Source: Actinomycetes bacterium (GTDB lineage Bacteria > Actinomycetota > Acidimicrobiia > Spongiisociales > UBA5794). From it: DNA of 7,696 nt. Shown one piece after another: positions 1 through 5,322 of this stretch; the first letter of the stretch is position 1, and every line of letters starts with the position of its first letter. The notes beneath the pieces are model-generated. The model had not been told where the DNA came from, did not search any database, and was given only the letters and a program-made list of their open reading frames with translations. The stretch covers positions 1 through 7,696 of the forward strand of contig JAMBLK010000346.1 in NCBI GenBank assembly GCA_023336855.1. The letters run 5' to 3'. The translations under genes and the position numbers were made by a program.

Positions 1-82
1 CCACCGAGAGGAGGCTGATCAGGGCGGTGACCACCATGATCTGACGGCTGTGTCCAACGATGATCCGAGCGATGCGATCCAC
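1..82 (-). CDS. N-terminus of a membrane protein, possibly MMPL/RND-type transporter (partial)
   Basis: This gene runs off the left edge, and only its first 27 codons are visible. They read VDRIARIIVGHSRQ followed by the hydrophobic stretch IMVVTALISLLSV: a short amphipathic, basic N-terminus running into a first membrane helix. That layout is usual for MMPL/RND-superfamily transporters, which begin with a short cytosolic helix and then TM1, but many other membrane proteins start the same way. GTG at 82 is the start because an in-frame TAG lies four codons upstream with no ATG between. The hexamer TAGGAT (89-94) ends six bases before the GTG, so the gene may be leaderless; the same bases contain AGGA and could instead act as a weak SD. 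It lies 49 bases downstream of the lipoprotein gene on the same strand and may be co-transcribed with it. The gene call is fairly safe; the family is a guess. Confidence 0.5.
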   Translation of the reverse strand, partial: MDRIARIIVGHSRQIMVVTALISLLSV

Positions 83-88
83 ATGGCC

Positions 89-94
89 ATCCTA
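89..94 (-). promoter_or_regulatory. Candidate leaderless -10 element (TAGGAT) for the edge membrane-protein gene
   Basis: On the minus strand TAGGAT fits TANNNT and ends six bases before the GTG at 82. Four other genes in the window show the same geometry. No convincing -35 is seen, and the hexamer overlaps a possible weak SD (AGGA), so this is the least certain of the five. Confidence 0.35.
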
Positions 95-131
95 GAGACC
101 CGAGGACGAAGCGACGTGGGAGCTTCTGGGC

Positions 132-680
132 TCAGTTGCCCCGGCCGATTCCGGCACGGAACTCGGCGAAGATGTCCCGACACTGCTCATCGGCAGCGAT
201 GAAGTCCGGATCGGTCGGATCGATCGAGATCTCCTCGCCGCGCATGATGGCGGTCAGGTCGATTCGATCCGGGATCTCTTCGAATCCGTTCTCGCGCATG
301 CACGTCGCATACTCGAGGAACGTGTCGTTGAACTCTGCAGTATCGAAGTCGGGGAGTCCGAGTACGACGCCTTCGAGGTGGTCACGGCACGCTTCGCCGG
401 CTTCGAAGAGGGCGTCACGGTCGATGTCCTCCGGGTTCGCGAAGTCGAACCGCGGGTAGCCGTCGGTGTCGACGATCGGGTCGGGGAAGTCCATACCCTG
501 ATCTCTCATGCAGGCGCTGAAGTTGATCAATGCCTGCTCGTCGTCTATCGAGCCCACAATATCTGCGGTCGGCGAATTCTCGACAGGTGTAAGAGAAGCC
601 ACGTCGCCGGCATCGTCTCTGCTCGTGCAGGCGGCGGCGAGGAGGGCGAGAGCCAGGATTCCGATTGCGAGGCGATGCAT
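132..680 (-). CDS. Secreted lipoprotein with duplicated CMR...CRD cysteine motif
   Basis: This is a predicted 182-residue membrane-anchored lipoprotein. Residues 1-18 form a signal peptide (basic start, hydrophobic run, then LLAAAC) with C18 as the lipidated cysteine; the -3 residue is Ala rather than the preferred Leu. A polar linker follows to about residue 45. The rest is strongly acidic and holds two related halves: ACMRDQGMDFPDP (56-68) with ACRD (97-100), and TCMRENGFEEIPD (126-138) with QCRD (166-169). The cysteine pairs C57/C98 and C127/C167 are 41 and 40 residues apart, which suggests two tandem modules, each closed by a disulfide. Proteins with CMR-x-x-G-x-x-x-PDP repeats are familiar as uncharacterised actinobacterial lipoproteins, often near efflux genes; no biochemical role is known to me. 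ATG 680 is chosen over upstream starts because the signal peptide begins there and GGAG sits nine bases before it. The gene lies upstream of the transporter-like gene at the left edge. Confidence 0.85.
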   Translation of the reverse strand: MHRLAIGILALALLAAACTSRDDAGDVASLTPVENSPTADIVGSIDDEQALINFSACMRDQGMDFPDPIVDTDGYPRFDFANPEDIDRDALFEAGEACRDHLEGVVLGLPDFDTAEFNDTFLEYATCMRENGFEEIPDRIDLTAIMRGEEISIDPTDPDFIAADEQCRDIFAEFRAGIGRGN

Positions 681-714
681 GACAGCGTTCTCCGAGTTGG
701 TCGCTGTCAAGGTA
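681..714 (-). promoter_or_regulatory. Candidate promoter, RBS and 7-bp dyad in front of the lipoprotein gene
   Basis: On the minus strand TACCTT (709-714) fits a TANNNT -10 and predicts a start of transcription near 702 and a 5' leader of about 21 bases. Immediately after it come GACAGCG (702-708 on the minus strand) and its exact inverse CGCTGTC (681-687), separated by 14 bases that contain the GGAG ribosome binding site. The second arm touches the ATG. The dyad could be a repressor operator over the transcription start or an RNA hairpin presenting the RBS in its loop. A perfect TTGACA is also present here but is wrongly placed to pair with a -10. Confidence 0.4.
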
Positions 715-747
715 TCGCGAAGCACAGGTAGTTCGCCGGTGCATCCG

Positions 748-837
748 CAGCAAAGCCCCCGCCGGGCGCTTGTTTCTGGTCACCTCAAAGGGTGCGGGTC
801 TATGGACCCGATGTTGTGCGCCGCAGGGGCTTTGCTG
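748..837. repeat. 90-base element closed by a perfect 12-bp inverted repeat; possible structured RNA
   Basis: CAGCAAAGCCCC (748-759) is matched exactly by its inverse GGGGCTTTGCTG (826-837). Inside, GCGC (766-769) can pair with 818-821. Two further hairpins fit in tandem: CACC/GGTG (781-784 with 791-794) and CGGGTC/GACCCG (795-800 with 805-810, loop TATG). Another 5-bp hairpin (844-848 with 855-859) lies just outside. The left arm can alternatively fold into a local hairpin (751-772) followed by TTTCT, so two mutually exclusive folds exist. The element sits in the 278-base gap between the lipoprotein gene (start 680) and the next gene's stop (959), in which I see no coding sequence. I do not recognise a known riboswitch or ncRNA family, and see no clear promoter on either strand. 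It has no direct-repeat flanks to mark it as a small transposable element. Confidence 0.5.
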
Positions 838-958
838 TCTACGGGCGCATCGTCGCGCCTGAACCACCGTCTGTCTAGGGCATTTGGTCTCACACGGCCC
901 CGGGTCGACCGACTGTTCATCTCCACGAGGGAGAAGGAACGCTCTACCTGATCGGCAT

Positions 959-1291
959 CTACGTCCCGTCCTGGATGCTGCGGATCAGGTCGTCGACGGC
1001 ACGGTTACCGACCGTCTCGCCGTACCGGCGGTCGAGGAGTTCCCGCATATGGCCGACGATCTCTTCTCGTTCCTCGTCCTCGTTCTTCGTCGAGGCGGTG
1101 AGGACCTTCGTGCCATCGAGCCACGGCTTCGAGTCGGATGCCCATGGAATCAGGATCAACCAGGACCACACGGTGTTGCGACCCGAGGCGGCCGTCTTGC
1201 GAACGGTTCCGACGCACGAGTAGGGAAGCGGTATCCAACCCATCGTCCTGATGAGATCGCGTCCGTCCGGCAGCGGTGTGGCGTCGTCCAT
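959..1291 (-). CDS. Small protein of unknown function, 110 aa
   Basis: I do not recognise this protein. The N-terminal half contains DGRDLIRTMGWIPLPYSCVG (10-28 region) and the aromatic-rich VWSWLILIPWASDSKPWLDG (41-60). The latter is hydrophobic but short, and more likely a buried strand or helix than a clear membrane span. The C-terminal half (about 68-108) is charged and helical-looking (NEDEEREEIVGHMRELLDRRY). There is a single cysteine and no signal peptide. The frame has the GC-rich third positions expected of a real gene here, while the longer overlapping frames on the opposite strand read as arginine- and proline-rich nonsense. ATG 1291 is preferred over an upstream GTG at 1321 because GAGGA lies five bases before it and the GTG falls inside the candidate promoter. 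It is separated from the two-component operon by a strong terminator, so it is probably transcribed alone. The function is unknown. Confidence 0.72.
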   Translation of the reverse strand: MDDATPLPDGRDLIRTMGWIPLPYSCVGTVRKTAASGRNTVWSWLILIPWASDSKPWLDGTKVLTASTKNEDEEREEIVGHMRELLDRRYGETVGNRAVDDLIRSIQDGT

Positions 1292-1319
1292 CGGTCCTCG
1301 ATTCTTTGCGGAGTCGGAC

Positions 1320-1348
1320 ACGGTACCGGGATGCTGATTTCAGTGGAA
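1320..1348 (-). promoter_or_regulatory. Candidate promoter for the 110-aa protein gene
   Basis: On the minus strand TTCCAC (1343-1348) and TACCGT (1320-1325) are separated by 17 bases. The -10 fits TANNNT; the -35 matches the TTGACA consensus only in part. It lies just after the upstream operon's terminator and would give a leader of roughly 20 bases holding the GAGGA ribosome binding site, so position supports it as much as sequence. Confidence 0.4.
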
Positions 1349-1361
1349 CGGTTTCGGCGCA

Positions 1362-1400
1362 CACAAAAGGAAGGTGGGGCGGCTCTGTGGCCGCCCCACC
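1362..1400 (-). terminator. Rho-independent terminator of the two-component operon
   Basis: A perfect 11-bp GC-rich stem (1373-1383 with 1390-1400, six-base loop) is followed on the minus strand by TTCCTTTTGTG (1372 down to 1362). The U-rich tract is on the minus-strand side only; the plus-strand side continues GACTTCGG. It therefore terminates transcripts from the histidine kinase/response regulator genes and insulates the small gene downstream. Confidence 0.85.
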
Positions 1401-1551
1401 GACTTCGGAGAGTTCACGCCCCCCGTCGGAGTTCGTCGCCGTCCGCTCCCCTCGTCCCGGAGGGGGCCTCCGGGTCCGTGCGGCTTCGAGTGCGCTCCAG
1501 GTTCTTACGTCTCTCGCTTTGCACGATTGTGCAGGAATACGTGCGGTTCCG
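1401..1551 (-). other. 3' untranslated region of the two-component operon with two small dyads
   Basis: About 150 non-coding bases separate the response regulator stop from its terminator. They contain a perfect 8-bp hairpin with a three-base loop (CCCGGAGG at 1456-1463 with CCTCCGGG at 1467-1474) and a 5-bp dyad TGCAC-GATT-GTGCA (1520-1533). A 36-codon GTG frame on the minus strand has no ribosome binding site and a low-complexity product, so I do not call it a gene. Confidence 0.4.
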
Positions 1552-2223
1552 CTATAGGGGTTCTCCCCGATGCCCGGTTGTGTCATCGGGCCGGACGAAC
1601 CCCGTGTCGAAGGCGAGGCGTGACAACTCGTGGCGGCTGGCGACACCGAGCTTGGCGAAGATGTGGTGCATGTGGGTTTCAAGGGTCTTCACCGAGATGT
1701 CCAACCGAGCTGAGGTCTCCCGGTAGGTGTATCCCCGAGCGATGAGGTTGACGACCTCGCGCTCTTTCGGCGTAAGTTTCTCGATTCCGGCTGCTTCCGT
1801 GATCTGCTCATCGATGTCGAGGAGGTAGCCGGCGACGTCCGGCGAGACAGGTCGCCGTCCATCCGCAGCCGCCGCGATGAGATCCGGCAGATCCGGGCCG
1901 AACGTGCCTTTCGTGACATAACCGTCAACTCCTACGTCCAGGAGTCGCAGCACGTCCTTCCGAACGGCCGAGACCGTGAAAGCCAGGAAGCGGATGTCCG
2001 GGTGGGTACGACGCACGCGAGTGACGACCGAAGCTCCGCCGCCACCGGGGAGGTGGACGTCGAGGAGGACGATGTCGGGTTCGCGATCACAGATCATGTC
2101 CGCAGCATCCAGAGCGTTGTCCGCCTCACCCACGATGTCGAAACGATCCCCGAGGTAGTGCCGAGCCCCGGCACGTGCGACGTCATGGTCGTCCACCAGG
2201 AAGACACGAAGTCGTTCTGTCAT
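1552..2223 (-). CDS. NarL/FixJ-family response regulator
   Basis: This is a 223-residue cytosolic transcription regulator, the output half of the two-component system with the kinase just upstream. Residues 1-120 are a receiver domain: acidic pair D11/D12, phospho-acceptor D55 in IVLLDVHLPG, switch residue T83 and conserved K105 in GYVTKG. After a linker (about 121-147), residues 148-205 form a LuxR/NarL-type helix-turn-helix (LTPKEREVVNLIARGYTYRE, then the recognition segment SVKTLETHMHHIFAKLGV). All key residues are present and the length is typical. ATG 2223 is chosen over a TTG two codons upstream. It overlaps the kinase stop as ATGA, so translation is probably coupled to the kinase. Phosphorylation at D55 would be expected to promote dimerisation and DNA binding. 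Its targets are unknown; dyads in this window have not been linked to it. Confidence 0.95.
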   Translation of the reverse strand: MTERLRVFLVDDHDVARAGARHYLGDRFDIVGEADNALDAADMICDREPDIVLLDVHLPGGGGASVVTRVRRTHPDIRFLAFTVSAVRKDVLRLLDVGVDGYVTKGTFGPDLPDLIAAAADGRRPVSPDVAGYLLDIDEQITEAAGIEKLTPKEREVVNLIARGYTYRETSARLDISVKTLETHMHHIFAKLGVASRHELSRLAFDTGFVRPDDTTGHRGEPL

Positions 2224-3350
2224 TCGCAATCACCCGAACAGATCTCGATCTCGGTTCCCTCGTCGGGCACGCTGTTGATACGGACGAATCCGCCGACCGC
2301 CTCCATACGCTCGTGAAGGGACCGGCGAAGACCTCGCCCATACTCCGTGTTCTCTGGATCGAAGCCAACTCCTCGATCGCGAACGAAGATGTGCGCGTGT
2401 CCTGCGACCACCTCGGCATAGAGATTGATCTCCGAGGTACCCGAGTGCCGGGAGGCATTCGTCAGCGCTTCCCTGGTAGCGTCCACTGCCGCACGAATTG
2501 AGGGGCTTAGAGGGATGTCCTCTCGAATGACCGCACGGATCTCGATTCCGTACAGGTCTTCAATGTCGTCACGGACGGAGAGGAGGGCAGACTCGAAGCC
2601 CTCATCGTCGATTCGGCGGAAGCGGGTGATCAATCGATCGATCGCCCGTTCCTCGCTGCGTACGAGATAGCGGATGCGGTCCGGGTCGTCGGCGTCGGTG
2701 CGGATCACCTGCAGTGTCTGCAGAATCGAGTCGTGCAATTCGTTCGCCAGCGCCAGGCGTTCCTCCTGCCGGGCGCGCTCGAACCGCTCTGTCTCGAGGG
2801 CAAGTTCGGCCTCGCGGCGGCGGGCGTCGTTGCGGCGGAGTGTGTCGATGGTCCAGCCGAAGATCACGGCGTAGACGACGAAGACGAGTGCTCCGGTGGT
2901 CGCCACCATCGAACGTCCGGTCAGCAGGAATCCGACAACCTGCTGCGCAGCGAGGACCAGGGCTGCGGCGACAGCGAGACGCATGCCTCCGGCAAACGCA
3001 GCCACGGCCAGCCATGAAATCGGATAACCGCCATGGAACAGTTCGCTGGCTCCCGAGACGAATGAGGCGCTCGCAACGAGGAGGGCGATGACACCGTCGA
3101 TCGCGGCGAACTCCCATGTGTGCATGATCAAGGGAGTTCGCGCGGCACGAATCGTGACGAAGGTCCACACTCCGGCGAGGATCTCTGCGGCAGCAACAAT
3201 CGCCAGGTTCGCGCCGTCGTCCGTGAGCCACGTGACGATGACGAGCAACGTCATCCATGCGAACCCGAGAACCCTCACGTAGAGAACGAGTTTGACCAGC
3301 GTCGTTTCGATCTGGGGCACCCGCTGGGTGTCTTCGATGCTGTCGATCAC
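2220..3350 (-). CDS. Membrane sensor histidine kinase, HisKA_3/NarX-like class
   Basis: This is a 376-residue sensor kinase that autophosphorylates and passes phosphate to the response regulator encoded just downstream. Residues 20-170 hold about five or six hydrophobic segments (roughly 21-42, 48-68, 82-101, 111-143, 151-169) with almost no extracytoplasmic loop, so the signal is probably sensed in or near the membrane. A charged helix (170-200) leads to the dimerisation/phospho-acceptor motif ERLALANELHDSILQTL with H206 followed by D207. The HATPase domain shows REALTNASRHSG (N box, N298), VRDRGVGFDP (D325-G-V-G) and GRGLRRSLHERMEAVGG (338 onward). The usual arginines before the E-L-H-D are replaced by Ala and Asn, a mild deviation. 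GTG 3350 is the only plausible start before the first helix. TACCGT lies six bases upstream of it, giving a possible leaderless promoter within the 43-base gap after the LLM gene. Confidence 0.93.
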   Translation of the reverse strand: MIDSIEDTQRVPQIETTLVKLVLYVRVLGFAWMTLLVIVTWLTDDGANLAIVAAAEILAGVWTFVTIRAARTPLIMHTWEFAAIDGVIALLVASASFVSGASELFHGGYPISWLAVAAFAGGMRLAVAAALVLAAQQVVGFLLTGRSMVATTGALVFVVYAVIFGWTIDTLRRNDARRREAELALETERFERARQEERLALANELHDSILQTLQVIRTDADDPDRIRYLVRSEERAIDRLITRFRRIDDEGFESALLSVRDDIEDLYGIEIRAVIREDIPLSPSIRAAVDATREALTNASRHSGTSEINLYAEVVAGHAHIFVRDRGVGFDPENTEYGRGLRRSLHERMEAVGGFVRINSVPDEGTEIEICSGDCE

Positions 3351-3356
3351 GATCCA

Positions 3357-3362
3357 ACGGTA
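3357..3362 (-). promoter_or_regulatory. Candidate leaderless -10 element (TACCGT) for the kinase/regulator pair
   Basis: On the minus strand TACCGT ends six bases before the GTG at 3350, and no good SD is present. It would allow the two-component pair to be expressed independently of the upstream LLM gene. No clear -35 is seen. Confidence 0.45.
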
Positions 3363-3393
3363 CCCCGCTGATTCGGACCGGGCGACCGGGACT

Positions 3394-4260
3394 TCAGACG
3401 TCCTTCAGCGATTCGACGAGCGGGGCGAGGGCGTCGAGATTGTCCAGCACATCCTGAGGAGACCCCGACGGAAGAGGAAGAACCGCCCGGGTCACGCCCA
3501 TGGCAGCCAGAGAGCGGAGAGCCTCACCGTCGGGGGTGGCCCGGGCACCGAACACGCCGAGCGAGATCGACGCTGGATCCCGGCCGGCCGCGCTGACGGC
3601 ATCGTGGAGGGAGCCGACCTTCGTCTTGAACTCGTGTCTGCCGGCGATCGGCATCCATCCGTCGCAGAACTCGGCGATATCGCCGAATGTTCTGGGCCCG
3701 GCACCGCCACCGAGCACGATCGGCGGATGGGGCTTCTGAACGGGCTTCGGCCATGACCATGATGGATCGAGATTGACATGGTCGCCGCGGTATTCGGCGA
3801 CGTCGTTCGTCCAGATCTCTTTCATCGCGAGGACCTTCTCGCGCAGGATCGCCCTCCGTTCGAGATACGCGATGCCGTGGTCGGCCATCTCTTCTTTGTT
3901 CCATCCGTAGCCGATCCCGAAGATCACACGACCGCCCGAGATGACGTCGAGTGACGCGACCTGCTTCGCCAACCAGATCGGATCGCGTTGGGCAACGAGC
4001 GTGATCCCGGTGCCGAGGATAAGGGTCTCGGTGGTCGCGGCGATTGCGGCGAGCGCAACGAACTGGTCGTGGGTCCGCCAGTACATCTCGGGGAGGGGAG
4101 GGGCGCCTGCGGCGCCGCCCCATGGGGTGACTCGGGAGGTGGGTATGTGGCTGTGCTCGGGGAGCCACAGGGATTCGAAGCCCCGTTCCTCGACGGCCCT
4201 GCCGAGGGCGACGGGTTGGAGGGTGGTGTCGGTTGCAAAGATGGAGACGCCGATATGCAT
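3394..4260 (-). CDS. LLM-class F420-dependent-type oxidoreductase (288 aa)
   Basis: This is a luciferase-like (bacterial luciferase/F420) TIM-barrel oxidoreductase, probably using coenzyme F420 for hydride transfer; the substrate cannot be told from sequence. Diagnostic stretches are the N-terminal strand HIGVSIFATD (2-11), ERGFESLWLPEHSHIP (25-40), the strand-turn TLILGTGITLVAQRDPIWLAKQ (79-100), the core SGGRVIFGIGYGWNKEEM (108-125), and PHPPIVLGGGAGPRTF (177-192), which would contact the cofactor phosphate. This resembles the Rv2161c-like LLM subfamily, in which proteins of about 280-300 residues are usual. ATG 4260 is used because the first barrel strand begins there. The 33 upstream in-frame residues are low-complexity, and TACGCT sits six bases before the ATG, marking a leaderless start. 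It is divergent from a second LLM gene and lies 43 bases upstream of the histidine kinase on the same strand. Confidence 0.92.
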   Translation of the reverse strand: MHIGVSIFATDTTLQPVALGRAVEERGFESLWLPEHSHIPTSRVTPWGGAAGAPPLPEMYWRTHDQFVALAAIAATTETLILGTGITLVAQRDPIWLAKQVASLDVISGGRVIFGIGYGWNKEEMADHGIAYLERRAILREKVLAMKEIWTNDVAEYRGDHVNLDPSWSWPKPVQKPHPPIVLGGGAGPRTFGDIAEFCDGWMPIAGRHEFKTKVGSLHDAVSAAGRDPASISLGVFGARATPDGEALRSLAAMGVTRAVLPLPSGSPQDVLDNLDALAPLVESLKDV

Positions 4261-4266
4261 CCCGGC

Positions 4267-4272
4267 AGCGTA
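4267..4272 (-). promoter_or_regulatory. Candidate leaderless -10 element (TACGCT) for the minus-strand LLM gene
   Basis: On the minus strand TACGCT is followed by six bases and then ATG 4260. The hexamer lies largely within one copy of the direct repeat GCGTACCC (4268-4275; second copy 4281-4288, plus-strand reading), which could be an operator overlapping the promoter. No SD is present. Confidence 0.5.
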
Positions 4273-4363
4273 CCCCGACCGCGTACCCATTAGGGTTGCA
4301 GTCCCCGCCGGCGGCGCTGTGAGCCCGCGGAATGAAGCCGACGCTCCACCGTACGCCATCCTC

Positions 4364-4369
4364 TACGAT
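4364..4369 (+). promoter_or_regulatory. Candidate leaderless -10 element (TACGAT) for the plus-strand LLM gene
   Basis: TACGAT is followed by seven bases and then ATG 4377, and the stretch between has no purine-rich SD. The predicted transcription start therefore coincides with the start codon. A -35 is not obvious at the right spacing. Confidence 0.5.
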
Positions 4370-4376
4370 CACAGTC

Positions 4377-5294
4377 ATGAGCACCACACAACGATCCCTT
4401 GCCGTCGGCGTTCAACTCCCCGAGATCGAGTGGCCTGCCCGGTGGCCCGACCTGCGTGACATGTCGCTTGCGATCGAAGGCCTGGGGTTCGACTCCATCT
4501 GGATCGGTGACCATCTGCTGTACGACACACCCGACGGCCCCGCCGCACCATGGGAGGCATGGTCACTTCTCGCAGCGATAGCGGCGATCACCGAGCGTGT
4601 TCAACTGGGACCACTCGTGGCCGCGACAAGTTTCCACAGTCCTCCCATGCTGGCCAAGAAGGCCACGACCGTCGATGAGATCTCAGGCGGTCGTCTCATC
4701 CTCGGCCTCGGCGCCGGGTGGAACGAGGTCGAGTACCGGGCATACGGTTTCCCCTTCGATCATCGTGCCAGTCGATTCGAAGAAGCTTTCACCATCATCC
4801 GAACCTTGCTGACCGAAGGCGAGATCGACTTTGACGGCGATTACTACACAGCTCGTGACTGTTATCTCGTACCCCGAAGTCGGCCGGAAGGGCCGCCGAT
4901 CATGATCGGATCGATGGGGCCCCGAGTGCTGCGGGCAACCCTGCCGTACGTCGACTTGTGGAACACGTGGCACGCGTGGCACGGGAACACGCCGGAGGGC
5001 TTCGCGAAGCTGAATGCCACGATCGACGACACAGCCCGCGAGGTCGGGCGGGATCCGTCGGAGATCGGTCGAACGACGGCGCTCTACTGGCAGTTCTCGG
5101 GTGGCGGTGGAAGGCGCCAGGGAGATACCGATCGGCACACAGCCGATCCCAGGATCGGCACACCCGAGGAGCTGGCCGAGGTTCTGCGCTCGTACGAGTC
5201 GCTCGGGGCCGATCAGGTGCAACTCGTCCTCGATCCGATCACTATCGACTCGGTCGAGGAAGCAGCCCGGGCCCTGGATCTCCTTCGCGGGTAG
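4377..5294 (+). CDS. LLM-class F420-dependent-type oxidoreductase (305 aa)
   Basis: This is a second luciferase-like TIM-barrel oxidoreductase, clearly related in fold to its divergent neighbour but from a different subfamily. Landmarks are LAVGVQLPEIEW (8-19), EGLGFDSIWIGDHLLYD (34-50), the strand-turn VQLGPLVAATSFHSPPMLAK (75-94), DEISGGRLILGLGAGWNEVE (100-119), FDHRASRFEEAFTIIRTLL (127-145) and PPIMIGSMGPRVLR (173-186). The D-E-I-S-G-G-R-L-x-L-G-x-G-x-G-W-x-E block is typical of actinobacterial F420-dependent LLM enzymes. The substrate is unknown. A Gly/Arg-rich loop (about 242-256) is probably a surface insertion. ATG 4377 is chosen because the first strand follows within ten residues and TACGAT lies seven bases upstream with no SD; the 15 extra upstream codons look non-coding. 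An exporter gene follows after 28 bases on the same strand. Confidence 0.93.
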   Translation: MSTTQRSLAVGVQLPEIEWPARWPDLRDMSLAIEGLGFDSIWIGDHLLYDTPDGPAAPWEAWSLLAAIAAITERVQLGPLVAATSFHSPPMLAKKATTVDEISGGRLILGLGAGWNEVEYRAYGFPFDHRASRFEEAFTIIRTLLTEGEIDFDGDYYTARDCYLVPRSRPEGPPIMIGSMGPRVLRATLPYVDLWNTWHAWHGNTPEGFAKLNATIDDTAREVGRDPSEIGRTTALYWQFSGGGGRRQGDTDRHTADPRIGTPEELAEVLRSYESLGADQVQLVLDPITIDSVEEAARALDLLRG

Positions 5295-5309
5295 CAAGGC
5301 CTCGTCGGG

Positions 5310-5315
5310 TAGCGT
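5310..5315 (+). promoter_or_regulatory. Candidate leaderless -10 element (TAGCGT) for the EamA exporter gene
   Basis: TAGCGT lies in the 28-base gap after the LLM stop and is followed by seven bases and ATG 5323. No SD is present. It would let the exporter be transcribed separately from the LLM gene, though read-through is also possible because no terminator lies between. Confidence 0.45.
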
Positions 5316-5322
5316 TTCTTGA

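Noticed and set aside
705..710. Perfect TTGACA (minus strand) as a -35 for the lipoprotein gene
   Set aside because: At 16-18 bases downstream there is no TANNNT, and transcription would start inside the coding sequence. A -10-like TACCTT overlaps it in a better position.
748..837. Inverted-repeat element as an integron attC site, tRNA or known riboswitch
   Set aside because: It lacks the attC core sites, no T-loop or anticodon arm is present, and no riboswitch consensus that I know fits.
748..837. Inverted-repeat element as a miniature transposable element
   Set aside because: The 12-bp ends fit, but no target-site duplication flanks them and no second copy is in the window. Left open for a genome-wide copy check.
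1401..1551. 36-codon GTG frame on the minus strand in the 3' UTR
   Set aside because: It has no ribosome binding site and an Arg-rich low-complexity product, and it ends before the terminator without support.
884..1726. 280-codon plus-strand open frame across the 110-aa gene, terminator and regulator end
   Set aside because: It spans a strong terminator and non-coding sequence, and the product is Arg/Pro/Ser-rich with no family features. It is the antisense shadow of the minus-strand genes in GC-rich DNA.
4306..4313. CGCCGGCG palindrome between the LLM genes
   Set aside because: It is a short GC-only palindrome expected by chance in such GC-rich sequence.
3524..4387. 287-codon minus-strand open frame overlapping the LLM gene
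   Set aside because: It is Arg/His-rich and out of frame with a clearly conserved LLM protein on the same strand.
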